Part shown: positions 51,674 through 61,079 of the stretch, in pieces
Numbering within the stretch: the stretch's first letter is position 1
How the letters are laid out: each line of letters starts with the position of its first letter
Origin: Thermobifida halotolerans
Lineage (GTDB): Bacteria > Actinomycetota > Actinomycetes > Streptosporangiales > Streptosporangiaceae
Assembly: GCF_003574835.2 (NCBI RefSeq)
Contig: NZ_CP063196.1
Span: 1,798,001 to 1,862,000, forward strand
Length of the DNA: 64,000 nucleotides
Direction of reading: 5' to 3'
Notes under the pieces: generated by a model
What the model saw: the letters and a program-made list of their open reading frames with translations, nothing else
Database searches by the model: none
What the model was told of the DNA's origin: nothing
Made by a program: the position numbers and the translations under genes

Positions 51674-53571
51674 CGCAGAACCGCCGTTCCGTCGTCGTTG
51701 AGTTCGACCGTGCTCGTCCCGGACGGCAGGTCCAGGTCCGCCGTGTGCGTCCGCCCGCCGCCGTCGCGCCACTCGACCGTGACCGGCAGGGTCCCGTTCT
51801 CCGGCGCGGCCAGGTGCAGGGACTCCGCCGACACGCCGACGTGGCCGTTGGCGGGGAACAGTTGGCGGGTCTGCGCGAGCTCGTCACCCCTGACGGTGAC
51901 CTTCGCTCCGATCGCGGCGCGGTACGCGCCGTCGACCGTTCCGGGAGCGAGAAGGTTCAGGCTGATCCCCGGCGGCGCGTCGGGCGCCGTGTTGACCAGC
52001 ACCTTGGAGTCCTCCCACTGGTTGGCGACGACCGCGTCGAGCAGTCCGTCGCCGTTGACGTCGCCCAGCGCGAACGACCGGGTGACGTCGGGGTCGCCGA
52101 TGCCGAGCGGGCCCGCCAGGTCGGTGTAGCGGCCGTCGGGGGCGCGCACCCAGAACGGGTTGCTCTCGTGTCCCGACAGGTCGTCGCCCACCCGGAAGTT
52201 GGTCCACGCCCAGGGGTACTTCAGCAGCTGGTCGTTGCCCATGGCGATCTCCTGCAGCTCCGGCCAGCGGTTGTTCTCGCCCTTGATGAACCCGGTGGCC
52301 TGGACGAGCTCGTCGACGCCGTCGTTGTTGAAGTCGCCCGCCTTGACGTCCCACGACCAGCCGCTGCGGGCCAGGCCCAGCGCCTCGCTCTCGTCGCGGT
52401 AGGGCACCTCGCCCTCGAGCAGGTCGGCGCCGTCCCCGGTGGGCACGAAGGCGAAGTTGCTCTCGTGCAGGGCGTAGGGGGAGGTGATGTTGCTGACCAC
52501 GATGGTCGGCAGCTCGGCCCCGTCGGGGTAGGTGAAGGTGACGCCCATGCCCTTGAACGAGTCGTGGCCGACCACCTTGGACTTGGGCTCGGTGACGTCC
52601 CGGTCGCCGCGGACGTTCTCCAGCCGCACCCGGCCGGGCGTGGAGTGGTTGACCAGCAGGTGGTCGTTGCCGAAGTCGTTGCCGATGTAGATCTCGGGCA
52701 GCAGGTCGCCGGTGAGGTCCTGCATGCCGATGGCGAGCGTCCACCCGGTCTCGACCTTCTCCGGCAGCGCGTTGCTGGCGTCGACGACCTCGGGAGGGGT
52801 GTCGGGCTCGCCGGTGGGGACGGTGAGCAGGATCTTGTTCCGCCCGGCGTTGGAGGCCAGGCTCATGCTCTGCTGCATCTCCATGCGGGTCTCGTCGTCG
52901 GCCTCCGGGTCGAGCACCCGCGCGCCGTCGGGGAAGTAGTTGCCGACGAGGACGTCGAGGTGGCCGTCGCCGTCCAGGTCGGCGACGTTGGTCGCGGTGG
53001 TGTTCCACACCTGCATGGGCGTGACCAGCTCGTGGGCGGTGAAGTGGTCCGCGTTCGGCACCTCGCCCGGTCCGGCCGTGTTCGTGAACAGCAGCGGGGA
53101 GCGTCCCCAGTAGTAGACGAGGAAGTCGACGTCGCCGTCCTCGTCCAGGTCGGCGGGCACGCATCCCATCGGGGCCATGGTGGCGTCGTAGGGCAGCCCC
53201 TCGGGGACCAGCTCGACCACCGGGTAGTCGTCGGCGCCGCTACCGGGGACCGAGCGCAGCGTCACGCTGTCGTCGCGGGGGTCGATCAGGCAGACGTCCG
53301 CGGGGTGGCCGAGGCCGCGCAGGTCGGTCAGCGACGCACCCGCGCCGACCGAGGAGATCCACGCGCCGAAGTGCTCCAGCGCCGGAGCGACCGGACGCTC
53401 GTTCCTGGCGTCGGCCGGCTCGCTGTTGAGGTCGATGACGTCGAAGCCGTAGGACTCGGCGAGTTCGAGCCGCTCGGCCTCGCCCAGCGATGGTCGAATG
53501 GTCAGCAATCCCGCCGTGACGGTCACGGCGAGCGCCACGAGCACGGTCGCAGCGCGAAAAAGCAACCGCAT
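51670..53571 (-). CDS. UnbV/CRTAC1-like FG-GAP (VCBS) repeat protein
   Basis: This secreted or membrane-anchored protein of 633 residues has an N-terminal signal/anchor (LLFRAATVLVALAVTVTAGL) followed by at least four FG-GAP/VCBS-type beta-propeller repeats, each with a calcium-binding Asp loop: DLDEDGDVDFLVYYWG, DLDGDGHLDVLVGNY, DFNNDGVDELVQATG and DVNGDGLLDAVVANQWE. An ASPIC/UnbV-type C-terminal domain follows (GAKVTVRGDELAQTRQL, then GHVGVSAESLHLAA). UnbV proteins are hallmarks of enediyne loci (E4), though related proteins exist elsewhere. ATG 53571 has GGAG upstream. Confidence 0.83.
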   Translation of the reverse strand: MRLLFRAATVLVALAVTVTAGLLTIRPSLGEAERLELAESYGFDVIDLNSEPADARNERPVAPALEHFGAWISSVGAGASLTDLRGLGHPADVCLIDPRDDSVTLRSVPGSGADDYPVVELVPEGLPYDATMAPMGCVPADLDEDGDVDFLVYYWGRSPLLFTNTAGPGEVPNADHFTAHELVTPMQVWNTTATNVADLDGDGHLDVLVGNYFPDGARVLDPEADDETRMEMQQSMSLASNAGRNKILLTVPTGEPDTPPEVVDASNALPEKVETGWTLAIGMQDLTGDLLPEIYIGNDFGNDHLLVNHSTPGRVRLENVRGDRDVTEPKSKVVGHDSFKGMGVTFTYPDGAELPTIVVSNITSPYALHESNFAFVPTGDGADLLEGEVPYRDESEALGLARSGWSWDVKAGDFNNDGVDELVQATGFIKGENNRWPELQEIAMGNDQLLKYPWAWTNFRVGDDLSGHESNPFWVRAPDGRYTDLAGPLGIGDPDVTRSFALGDVNGDGLLDAVVANQWEDSKVLVNTAPDAPPGISLNLLAPGTVDGAYRAAIGAKVTVRGDELAQTRQLFPANGHVGVSAESLHLAAPENGTLPVTVEWRDGGGRTHTADLDLPSGTSTVELNDDGTAVLR

Positions 53572-54025
53572 CACCACTCCTAGAGAAAATGGGCGCCGGC
53601 ACCGACCGCACCCTTTCCATCCGGTCCTTCCCATCCTGATTCACCGAGCAGACGGCGCTTTATCTTTTCTTGCCTGTTTCCAACGGCGCAGAAAAGGGCG
53701 AAGCAGTTTCTTCGGAGGGGAGTTCCGGGGTTTCCGGGGGGTTTCGGGGTCGGCGGTTCCGAACAGGACTCCACGGCTCTTCTCGGCGCTGCCGTCCCGC
53801 TCCGACCTTTTGTCGCGGGTTTCTCAGAACGCGTCCGCCGCGTTTCCTCGGCAGGCTCCGGCACGTGGAACGGTCTTGGTGGTCGGATTCTCGGATTCGG
53901 GGTGAACGGGGTTCCGGCACCGCGGTCCCCTGCCGCGGGGCCGCGGTGCCCGTGGTCGCGGGCGGCGGAGCGGGGCCGTCCGGCCCGCGGGGTTCAGCTT
54001 CTCCGCCGCGGCGGACGCCCCGACG
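53572..54025. other. Intergenic region between epoxide hydrolase and UnbV-like genes
   Basis: This 454-bp gap on the leftward strand has no convincing gene. It should hold the promoter of the UnbV-UnbU operon. A relatively AT-rich patch (TTTATCTTTTCTTGCC, about 53659-53674) lies about 90 bp before the UnbV-like start. Confidence 0.45.
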
Positions 54026-55189
54026 TCACCGCCGGAACGCCCGGCAGAACGCCCGGATGTCGTCCGCGAGCGGCTCCGGCTGTTCCATGGCCGCGAAGTG
54101 GCCTCCGCGGTCGAACTCGGTCCAGCGGGTGATGTTGGCGAGGTCCCGCTCCGCGAACCGGCGGATCGGCAGGAAGATGTCGTGGGGGAAGACCGCGACT
54201 CCGACCGGGGTCCGCAGGGGCGGCAGGTCGCCCGTGTCCGCCGAGGCCAGACGGCGCATCTGCTCGGCTCCCTCGTAGTAGAACTGGGCGGAGGAGCCCG
54301 CGGTGGCGGTCAGCCAGTAGAGGGTGACGTTCGTGAGCATGAGGTCGCGGTCCACCGCGTCCTCCGGTGCCTTGTCCGAGTCGGTCCACTCCCAGAACTT
54401 CTCGACGATCCAGGCCAGTTGGCCGACGGGGGAGTCGGTCAGGCCGTAGGACACCGTCTGGGGCCGGGTGGCCTGGAGCTTCATGTAGCCGGACAGTTCC
54501 GTGTCGAAGCGCGCCAGGCGGGCCAGCCGGTCCTGGTCGGTCCCGCTCAGGTCGGCCAGCGCCGCGGGGTCCCGGGGCGGGAACGTCATCAGCATGTTGA
54601 CGTGCACCCCGGCCACGTGCTCGGGGGCGACCCGGGCCAGTTCCAGCGAGATGACCGAGCCGGCGTCCCCGCCCTGTGCGACGTACCGGTCGTAGCCGAG
54701 GCGGCGCATCAGCTCCGCCCACGCCTCGGCGATGCGCGTCGTGTCCCAGCCCGCCTCCCGGGGCTTCCCCGAGAATCCGTAGCCGGGCAGGGACGGGACG
54801 ACCAGGTGGAACGCGTCCTTCGGGTCGCCGCCGTGGGCGCGCGGATCGGTCAGGGGCCCCACCAGGTCGAGGAACTCGACGAACGATCCGGGCCAGCCGT
54901 GGGTGAGGAGGAGGGGCAGCGCCTCGGGTTCGGGCGAGCGGACGTGGAGGAAGTGCACGTCCACACCGTCGATGTCCGTGACGAACTGGGGGAACCGGTT
55001 CATCCGCGCCTCGGCGGCCCGCCAGTCGTAGTCCGTCCGCCAGTACTCGGCCAGCTCCCTGAGGTATCCCGGTGGCACTCCCCGGCTCCAGCCCTCGTCG
55101 AGCGTCTCCGCGGGCCAGCGGGTGTCCGCGATCCGGCGGCGGAGGTCGTCGAGGTCCTCCTGCGGGACCTCCACTCGGAACGGGCGCAT
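54026..55189 (-). CDS. Epoxide hydrolase (EHN-type alpha/beta hydrolase)
   Basis: This 387-residue alpha/beta hydrolase of the microsomal-type epoxide hydrolase family opens with the EHN lid domain (FRVEVPQEDLDDLRRRIADTRWP). HGWPGSFVEF carries the oxyanion-hole HGXP, and the nucleophile Asp is in AQGGDAGSVIS. The acid and catalytic His are near the C-terminus (DRGGHFAAMEQPE). Relatives such as SgcF and NcsF open epoxides of enediyne cores. RBS AAGGAG before ATG 55189. It is 70 bp downstream of the flavin monooxygenase gene, so probably one operon. Confidence 0.9.
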   Translation of the reverse strand: MRPFRVEVPQEDLDDLRRRIADTRWPAETLDEGWSRGVPPGYLRELAEYWRTDYDWRAAEARMNRFPQFVTDIDGVDVHFLHVRSPEPEALPLLLTHGWPGSFVEFLDLVGPLTDPRAHGGDPKDAFHLVVPSLPGYGFSGKPREAGWDTTRIAEAWAELMRRLGYDRYVAQGGDAGSVISLELARVAPEHVAGVHVNMLMTFPPRDPAALADLSGTDQDRLARLARFDTELSGYMKLQATRPQTVSYGLTDSPVGQLAWIVEKFWEWTDSDKAPEDAVDRDLMLTNVTLYWLTATAGSSAQFYYEGAEQMRRLASADTGDLPPLRTPVGVAVFPHDIFLPIRRFAERDLANITRWTEFDRGGHFAAMEQPEPLADDIRAFCRAFRR

Positions 55190-55259
55190 CAGCGTCTCCT
55201 TTCGTGTCTTCTGACCGCGTCGGTGGCGGGTTCCGTTCTCCCCGCCACGTCCGCGTCCG

Positions 55260-56444
55260 TCAGATGTAGAGGGTGTTGGGTTCCAGTCCGCAGAGGATCC
55301 GCCCGTAGAGCTCGTAGTTGGTGTCGGGGTGCATCAGGGCGTGCAGGCTGACGGCCTGGATGTCCCGGGAGATCCGCTGCATCGGCACGGTGCTGTAGAC
55401 CGAGGAACCGCCGCTGGCGGAGCTGAGGATGTTGACGGCCTCCTTGGCGCGCCGACCGGCCGCCCCGAGGCAGGCCCTGGCCAGGACACGTTCCTGCAGG
55501 GTCCACGGCTCGCCGCTCTCGCCCTTCTCATCGACCATGGCGGCGAGCCGCCGCGCGTGGAACTGCGCCTCGTCGGCCTTCAGCGCGGCGTCCGCCGTCT
55601 GCAGGTGGGTGATCGGCGCCTCGCGCTGGCTGGAGTAGGCGGTGTAGGTGATGCCCCGCTCGGGCATCCGCTGGAAGAACGCCTCCTGGGCGGCCTTCGC
55701 CAGGCCCACCATCGCCCCCACGGACGTCGCCGAGGCCACCGGCAGCAGCGGAGCCCGGTACATGGGGGAGTCGGCGTTCTGCTTGGAGGCGTACTGCTCG
55801 TGCAGCACCGCCCCCAGGGGCAGGACGCGCTCTTTGGGGACGAACACGTCCTCGGCGACGGTGGTGACGCTGCCCGTGCCCCGAAGTCCCGAGGTGTGCC
55901 AGTCGTCGACGACCGTCAGCTCCTCCATGGGGACCAGCGCCATGACCGGCTCCTGTCCCCCGTCGGGGGTGGCCGCCATGGCGATGATCTCCTGCCAGTG
56001 GCTGTGCAGTGCGCCGCTGATGAACCCCCACCTGCCGTTGACAACGATGCCGTCGCCCCTGGGGACGGCCGTGGCGCTGGGGCTGAGGGTTCCGCACACC
56101 CGGACGTCGGGGGTGGAGAACACCTCGTCTTGGACCTCGTCGGGGAACAGCCCCGCCATCCAGGTGGGAATCCACCAGACCGACGCCACCCAGGCGGCCG
56201 AGCCGTCCCCTCTGGCCAGCTCCGCCGCCACGTCGACCATGGTGCGCGCGTCGCTCTCGTAGCCCCCGTACCGCGCGGGGACGCGCATCCTGAACAGGCC
56301 GGCGTCGGCCATCGCCTCGATCGTCTCCTCGGGAAGCCGCCTGTTCTCCTCCGTCCAGGCCGCTTTCTCCCGCAGCAGCGGCACCAGTTCCGATGCTCGG
56401 CGCACGAGTTCTTCCCGTTGCGGCACGCGGCGCTCTTCCACCAT
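55260..56444 (-). CDS. Acyl-CoA-dehydrogenase-fold flavin-dependent monooxygenase (HsaA-like)
   Basis: This 394-residue protein has the acyl-CoA dehydrogenase fold but belongs to the hydroxylase branch represented by HsaA and related antibiotic-pathway monooxygenases, which use reduced flavin from a partner reductase. Visible segments are [49 protein letters not shown] and [14 protein letters not shown]. No flavin reductase gene is adjacent. The ATG at 56444 is preceded by GGAGAGCAGGA. A large hairpin lies 58 bp upstream. Confidence 0.85.
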   Translation of the reverse strand: MVEERRVPQREELVRRASELVPLLREKAAWTEENRRLPEETIEAMADAGLFRMRVPARYGGYESDARTMVDVAAELARGDGSAAWVASVWWIPTWMAGLFPDEVQDEVFSTPDVRVCGTLSPSATAVPRGDGIVVNGRWGFISGALHSHWQEIIAMAATPDGGQEPVMALVPMEELTVVDDWHTSGLRGTGSVTTVAEDVFVPKERVLPLGAVLHEQYASKQNADSPMYRAPLLPVASATSVGAMVGLAKAAQEAFFQRMPERGITYTAYSSQREAPITHLQTADAALKADEAQFHARRLAAMVDEKGESGEPWTLQERVLARACLGAAGRRAKEAVNILSSASGGSSVYSTVPMQRISRDIQAVSLHALMHPDTNYELYGRILCGLEPNTLYI

Positions 56445-56843
56445 GTTCCTGCTCTCCTCAAGGGCGGTGAACTCTTGACTCGTCCGGTACGGGCCGCGGG
56501 AGGGACCGCCCCCGCCCGGCGGGCGCCTTCGCGCGCCGGGCGGGGGCGGTCCCCGCGCCGCCCATTCGACCGTGGCACCTCTCCCCCCGTCGACGCGCCT
56601 TCTGGAATGCGGCGTCGATCCGCCCCGGCTCCGGCAGCGCATTCTGGAAGATGTCCCGCCCCGTGCCCGGATGTGACGATTGCCGGGAAGCGCCAACAGG
56701 CCGCAGGTGGCACGGAAGGGCGTTTCCTCTCGCCCCGCGCGCCCCGCACCGGTCGGCGGAGAGGGGGGAAGGACGGGTGTTCCGACCGCGTGTCCTCCAC
56801 CCCGCATCGATTCAGGTCCCAGGTCGGGATTAAGGAGCAAGAC
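56445..56843. promoter_or_regulatory. Divergent control region with a 20-bp hairpin and repeated TTCTGGAA
   Basis: This 399-bp gap separates the leftward flavin monooxygenase from the rightward SgcJ-like gene. GGGACCGCCCCCGCCCGGCG (56502-56521) and CGCCGGGCGGGGGCGGTCCC (56534-56553) form a perfect 20-bp stem with a 12-base loop. TTCTGGAA occurs twice, 42 bp apart (56600-56607 and 56642-56649), the first flanked by GACGC/GCGTC. These could be regulator sites; nothing else was recognised. Confidence 0.55.
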
Positions 56844-57275
56844 ATGACCACAACCCCCCAGTCGGCAACGTCCGCCGGCCCCTCCGACGCCGACAAGGCG
56901 GCCGTCGCGGGCCTTCCCCAGCGCGTCGTCGAGGCGTGGGCGGATCACGACGCGGCGGCGTTCGGCGACGTCTTCACCGAGGACGGGACGATGATCCTGC
57001 CCGGCGTGTACCGCAAGGGCCGCTCCGAGATCCGCGCGTTCATGGAGTCCGCCTTCGCCGGGCCGTACAAGGGAACCCGGGTGACCGGCCAGCCCGTCGA
57101 CGTCCGCTTCTTCAGTGCCACGTCGGGGCTGGTGATCACGGTGGGCGGCGTGCTGGCTCCCGGAGAGACGGAGCCGTCCGCGGAACGCGCGGTCCGGGCC
57201 TCCTGGACGGTGGTCAAGCAGGACGGCCAGTGGCGTCTGGCCGCCTACCAGAACAGTCCCCGCGACACGCTCTGA
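56844..57275 (+). CDS. SgcJ/EcaC-family NTF2-like protein
   Basis: This 143-residue NTF2-like protein belongs to the SgcJ/EcaC group, named after the C-1027 enediyne locus. Visible motifs are [36 protein letters not shown] and [18 protein letters not shown]. SgcJ proteins are reported to act with the enediyne polyketide synthase; many family members have no proven function. The ATG at 56844 follows TAAGGAG. It is 26 bp ahead of the FAD monooxygenase gene and forms an operon with it. Confidence 0.85.
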   Translation: MTTTPQSATSAGPSDADKAAVAGLPQRVVEAWADHDAAAFGDVFTEDGTMILPGVYRKGRSEIRAFMESAFAGPYKGTRVTGQPVDVRFFSATSGLVITVGGVLAPGETEPSAERAVRASWTVVKQDGQWRLAAYQNSPRDTL

Positions 57276-57301
57276 CCCGACGGCCTGAGGAGGAGACCGC
57301 G

Positions 57302-58675
57302 ATGAGCGGCTACTTGGGAGACCGGGCGGTGGTGCTCGGCGCAGGCATGGCCGGGCTGCTCACCGCCCGGGTGCTCGCTGACGCGTACGCGCAGGTGCTG
57401 GTGGTGGAGCGGGACCGCGTGAGCGGTCCCGCCGCGCCGCGGCGCGGGGTGCCCCAGGGACGGCACGTCCACGGGCTGCTCGCGCGCGGACAGCAGATCC
57501 TGGACGAGCTGTTCCCGGGGTTCACCGAGGAGATGACCGACGCCGGCGTGCCGACCGGCGACCTGGGCCAGCTGCGCTGGTTCTTCCACGGAAGGCGGTT
57601 GCAGCCCGCCGGCACGGGCCTGGTCTGCGTGTCGGCGACCAGGCCCCTGCTGGAGCACCGCGTACGGGAGCGGGTGCGCGCCCTGCCCGGTGTCTCGTTC
57701 CTGGAGGAGCACGACATCCTCGACCTGGTGACGACGCCGGACCGCGGCCGGGTGACCGGGGTCCGGGTGCGGCACAGGACGGAGGGCGGCGCCGAGGAGG
57801 TCCTGGAAAGCGACCTCGTCGTCGACGCCACGGGCCGCGGGTCGAGGACGCCCGTGTGGCTGGAGCAGCTCGGCTACTCGCGGCCCGACGAGGAACGGAT
57901 CAAGATCGACCTGACCTACACGACCCGGATCTACCGGCTGCCCGGCGAGGAGGTCCTGAGGGGGGACCTGTCGATCAACCCGGTCTCCTCCCCCACCCAC
58001 CGCCGCGGCGCCTTCCTCTCCCGGATCGAGGGCGACCGGTGCATCGTGTCGCTCACCGGCGTCCTCGGCGACAGCCCGCCGACCGATCCCGACGGGTTCC
58101 TGGAGTTCGCGCGCTCCCTTCCGGTTCCGGACGTCTACGAGGCGATCCGGGACGCCGAACCGCTCACCGACCCGGTCTCCTTCCACTATCCGACGAGCGT
58201 GCGGCGCCGCTACGAGCGGCTGGGGCGGTTCCCCGACCGCCTCCTGGTGACGGGCGACGCCGTGTGCAGTTTCAACCCGGTCTACGGGCAGGGAATGACC
58301 GTCGCGGCGCTCGAGGCCCTGACGCTCCGCGAGCACCTGCGGAGGGGCGCCCACCCCAGCCCCCTGCCCTTCCTCAAGGACGTCTCCGGCGTCATCGACG
58401 TGCCCTGGCAGACCTCGGCGGGAAGCGACCTCGGCTTCCCTGAGGTGGAGGGGCCGCGCTCCCCCGCCGTGCGGCTGGCCAACGCCTACGTGGGGCTGGT
58501 GCACGCCGCCGCGGCCCGCGACGGCGCTGTCACCCGGACGTTCATGCGGGTCGCGGGACTCGTCGACCCGATGGGCGAACTGATGCGCCCCCGCATGCTC
58601 CTGCGCGTCCTGCGCGGAGCCTGGGGGCTGTCCTCGCCCGGCGAGGAGCGGCAGCCGCGGACCGCGGACGTCTGA
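57302..58675 (+). CDS. FAD-dependent monooxygenase (PHBH-like, group A)
   Basis: This 457-residue flavoprotein has the N-terminal FAD-binding GXGXXG as VVLGAGMAGLLTARVLAD and the second FAD motif LLVTGDAVCSFNPVYGQGMT. VVDATGRGSRTP is the DG-like stretch, where the usual DG has become DATGRGS. It probably oxidises a natural-product intermediate using NAD(P)H. RBS GGAGGAG before ATG 57302, in one operon with the SgcJ-like gene. Two strong hairpins follow the stop. Confidence 0.87.
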   Translation: MSGYLGDRAVVLGAGMAGLLTARVLADAYAQVLVVERDRVSGPAAPRRGVPQGRHVHGLLARGQQILDELFPGFTEEMTDAGVPTGDLGQLRWFFHGRRLQPAGTGLVCVSATRPLLEHRVRERVRALPGVSFLEEHDILDLVTTPDRGRVTGVRVRHRTEGGAEEVLESDLVVDATGRGSRTPVWLEQLGYSRPDEERIKIDLTYTTRIYRLPGEEVLRGDLSINPVSSPTHRRGAFLSRIEGDRCIVSLTGVLGDSPPTDPDGFLEFARSLPVPDVYEAIRDAEPLTDPVSFHYPTSVRRRYERLGRFPDRLLVTGDAVCSFNPVYGQGMTVAALEALTLREHLRRGAHPSPLPFLKDVSGVIDVPWQTSAGSDLGFPEVEGPRSPAVRLANAYVGLVHAAAARDGAVTRTFMRVAGLVDPMGELMRPRMLLRVLRGAWGLSSPGEERQPRTADV

Positions 58676-58700
58676 CGCCGGACCCGTTCCGGGAATGTGG

Positions 58701-58733
58701 GGAGGCGGCGCCGGGAGTCCCGGCGCCGCCTCC
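58701..58733. terminator. Terminator after the FAD monooxygenase
   Basis: GGAGGCGGCGCCGGG (58701-58715) and CCCGGCGCCGCCTCC (58719-58733) form a perfect 15-bp stem with a 3-base loop, 25 bp after the plus-strand stop codon. Confidence 0.85.
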
Positions 58734-58788
58734 TCCGCGTGGGTCGCCCCGCCCGCCGCGCGGTCGCGTCCGCGCCGGTCCGGACACG

Positions 58789-58827
58789 GCGGGCCCGCCG
58801 GGAGGCGTGTCCTCCCGGCGGGCCCGC
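58789..58827. terminator. Terminator after the HpaB-like hydroxylase
   Basis: GCGGGCCCGCCGGGAGG (58789-58805) and CCTCCCGGCGGGCCCGC (58811-58827) form a perfect 17-bp stem with a 5-base loop, about 60 bp downstream of the minus-strand stop at 58889. Together with the hairpin at 58701 it insulates the two convergent genes. Confidence 0.85.
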
Positions 58828-58888
58828 GTGGACGGATCCCCCGGCGCGGGGCGGCGGAGCACGGGGCGCGGCGCTCCGCCGGCCGCGC

Positions 58889-60472
58889 TCAGCCGTCGAG
58901 CATGCCGCTCCGGACGCCGCGCAGCTCCTCGAAGGAGGAGAGGTCGGGGACCGTCCAGCCGTCCAGATCGTACTCGCCGAGGCACTCGTCGACGAGCGCC
59001 TTGTAGGCGTCGACCTGTCCCGAGACCAGTTGCGAGGTCAGCAGTTCGATGCGGGTGTTCTCGTGGTTGCCGGAGTAGTTGCGCTCGTAGAGCTCGTGCC
59101 GCCCCCCGAACTCCGACCCGATGGAGTCCCACAGGAGCTTCATCACCTTCGCCCGCTCGACGGCGTCGGTCCCGTTGGAACCGCGGAGGTACCTGTCCAG
59201 GTAGGCCCGGATCTCCGGATTGCCGAAGTCCTCCGTCCCGGAGTTGACGTAGATGAGTCCGCTGGCGACGTCCTGCAGGATGACCTCCCGGATTCTCGGA
59301 TAGCCGACCTGCATGAACCACCGGTAGGCCATGCCGTACTGGGGATTGGGCAGCAGGGCGCCGTTCTTCCACTCGACGGGGTTGCGCGCGGCGGCGTCGG
59401 AGAGCGCCCAGAACAGGTTGCGCCAGGCCATGACCTCGCCCAGCCGCGTCTGCACGCCCCGGAAGTCCCCGGTGCCGGTGATCTCCAGCGCCTTCACCAG
59501 CAGGCCCGCGATGAACTCCAGTTTCACCGCCAGCCGCGTGCACCCCTGGAACGTCGCGCGCTCGTTGAAGCCCGAGTGTCCGGTGAACATCTGGAGCTTG
59601 CCCAGGTTCCCGTAGACGAACACGTTCTCCCAGGGGATGAGGACCCTGTCCAGGACGAGAACGGTGTCGTTCTCGTCCAGCCGGGAGGAGAGCGGGTAGT
59701 CGAACGGGGTGCCCATCACCGAGGCCGCGGCGGTGTAGGAGGGGCGGCAGAGCAGCTTCACTCCGGAGGCGTTCATGGGCACCGTCGCCACCAGGGCGAA
59801 CTTCCGGTCCTTGACGGGCAGGCCCCAGTTCGCGATGAAGTTGTAGTGGGTCAGGGCGGAACCGGTGGCGACGACCTTGGCGCCGCTCACGACGAGCCCG
59901 GCGTCGGTCTCCCGCTCCACGTGCACGAAGACGTCGGCGACCTCGTCGGGAGGGCGGTTGCGGTCGACCGGGGGGTGCACGATCGCGTGGTTCCAGTACA
60001 GGACCTTCTCCTGGGACTCCCGGTACCAGCGGCGCGCGTTGTCCGCGAAGGGCTCGTAGAAGTCGGCGTTGGCTCCGAGGGTCCCCAGGAACGACGCCTT
60101 GTAGTCGGGGCTGCGCCCCATCCACCCGTAGCTCATCCGGGCCCATTCGGCGATCGCCCTCTGGTCCGCCACGAGGTCTTCGACGGTGCGCGGGGTGGTG
60201 AAGAAGCGGTGCGTGTACCCTCCGCTCCCGGTGTCGGTGCCCGTGGTGAGGACGTCCCGTCTCCTCGGGTCGTGGAGGGCGTCGTACAGCCGGGCCGTCA
60301 TCCGCACGGGGTTGTGGAACGCCGGGTGGGAGGTGACGTCCTCGACCCGCCCGCCGTACAGGTAGACCTCGCGGCCGTCACGCAGGCTCTCGACGTATTC
60401 GGCGCCCGTCAGCGGTCTCGACGCCGCCGGGGACTCGGCCGGGTCGTCGGGAACGTCCTGGTGGTCGGTCAT
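58889..60472 (-). CDS. HpaB/SgcC-type FADH2-dependent aromatic hydroxylase
   Basis: This 527-residue enzyme belongs to the 4-hydroxyphenylacetate 3-monooxygenase family, which hydroxylates phenols with FADH2 supplied by a separate reductase. Visible family segments are [39 protein letters not shown], a central [13 protein letters not shown] and [14 protein letters not shown]. SgcC of C-1027 belongs here and hydroxylates carrier-bound beta-tyrosine. The ATG at 60472 ([10 protein letters not shown]) is preferred because of the GAGAGGAGAG site before it; an ATG ten codons upstream is possible. No HpaC-like reductase is in the window. Confidence 0.92.
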   Translation of the reverse strand: MTDHQDVPDDPAESPAASRPLTGAEYVESLRDGREVYLYGGRVEDVTSHPAFHNPVRMTARLYDALHDPRRRDVLTTGTDTGSGGYTHRFFTTPRTVEDLVADQRAIAEWARMSYGWMGRSPDYKASFLGTLGANADFYEPFADNARRWYRESQEKVLYWNHAIVHPPVDRNRPPDEVADVFVHVERETDAGLVVSGAKVVATGSALTHYNFIANWGLPVKDRKFALVATVPMNASGVKLLCRPSYTAAASVMGTPFDYPLSSRLDENDTVLVLDRVLIPWENVFVYGNLGKLQMFTGHSGFNERATFQGCTRLAVKLEFIAGLLVKALEITGTGDFRGVQTRLGEVMAWRNLFWALSDAAARNPVEWKNGALLPNPQYGMAYRWFMQVGYPRIREVILQDVASGLIYVNSGTEDFGNPEIRAYLDRYLRGSNGTDAVERAKVMKLLWDSIGSEFGGRHELYERNYSGNHENTRIELLTSQLVSGQVDAYKALVDECLGEYDLDGWTVPDLSSFEELRGVRSGMLDG

Positions 60473-61079
60473 GGGGCCGCTCTCCTCTCCCACGTGGTCC
60501 AACTCCTACACGGGTCGGTGGCTGCCGGGGCCCACGCCCTGCGACGCCCCTCCTCCTCCGGCGCTCCGGTCCGAGGGCCCCGGGGCGCGTCGTCCCCTCC
60601 GGCCGCGGCACCGGAGGAACCGGAGCCGTCCCGGTTCCTCATCGTCGCACCTGGACTCCTGCGGGGCCTCTCGTGGATTGCGGGCCGCGGCCCTCGCAGA
60701 CCGCAATCCGCAAGAGGCGCCCGCTTCCGCAGGTGAGGACAATTCAAGAACAGTGAGCGGTCGGCGACCGGACCGCTGAGGAGCACGGCGGCGCGTACGG
60801 GGCGCCGCGCGAACACCCCGGGACGGTCCCGGGGCGTGTGAGGAATCCGCGCGGGATGCCGGGCGGGTGGGGTGTCCGCTCCAGGAGGGCCCGGGTGGGG
60901 AAGCCGTGCGGCGCCGCCGACCCTTCCGCCTTCGTCGTCTCCGCCCCGGCGCCTTCGACAGTCGTAGCGCCACCGGTTCCGCGTCGCAGACCGACGGAGA
61001 ACGGGGGCAGCCCGTCGGGCCGTCTCTTCTCCGCGGGGAAACCCGACCACGTTCGCCACCACGATCCAGGGAGATGACC
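60473..61079. promoter_or_regulatory. Divergent control region, HpaB-like gene and P450
   Basis: This 607-bp gap has no convincing gene. It contains an imperfect long inverted repeat (60661-60682 against 60701-60724; outer arms GCGGGGCCTCT / AGAGGCGCCCGC, inner arms GGATTGCGG / CCGCAATCC). Further right is a compact palindrome, CCCCGGGAC-G-GTCCCGGGG (60816-60834). Promoters for both genes must lie here. The two symmetrical elements are candidate regulator sites or structured 5' leaders. Confidence 0.5.
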
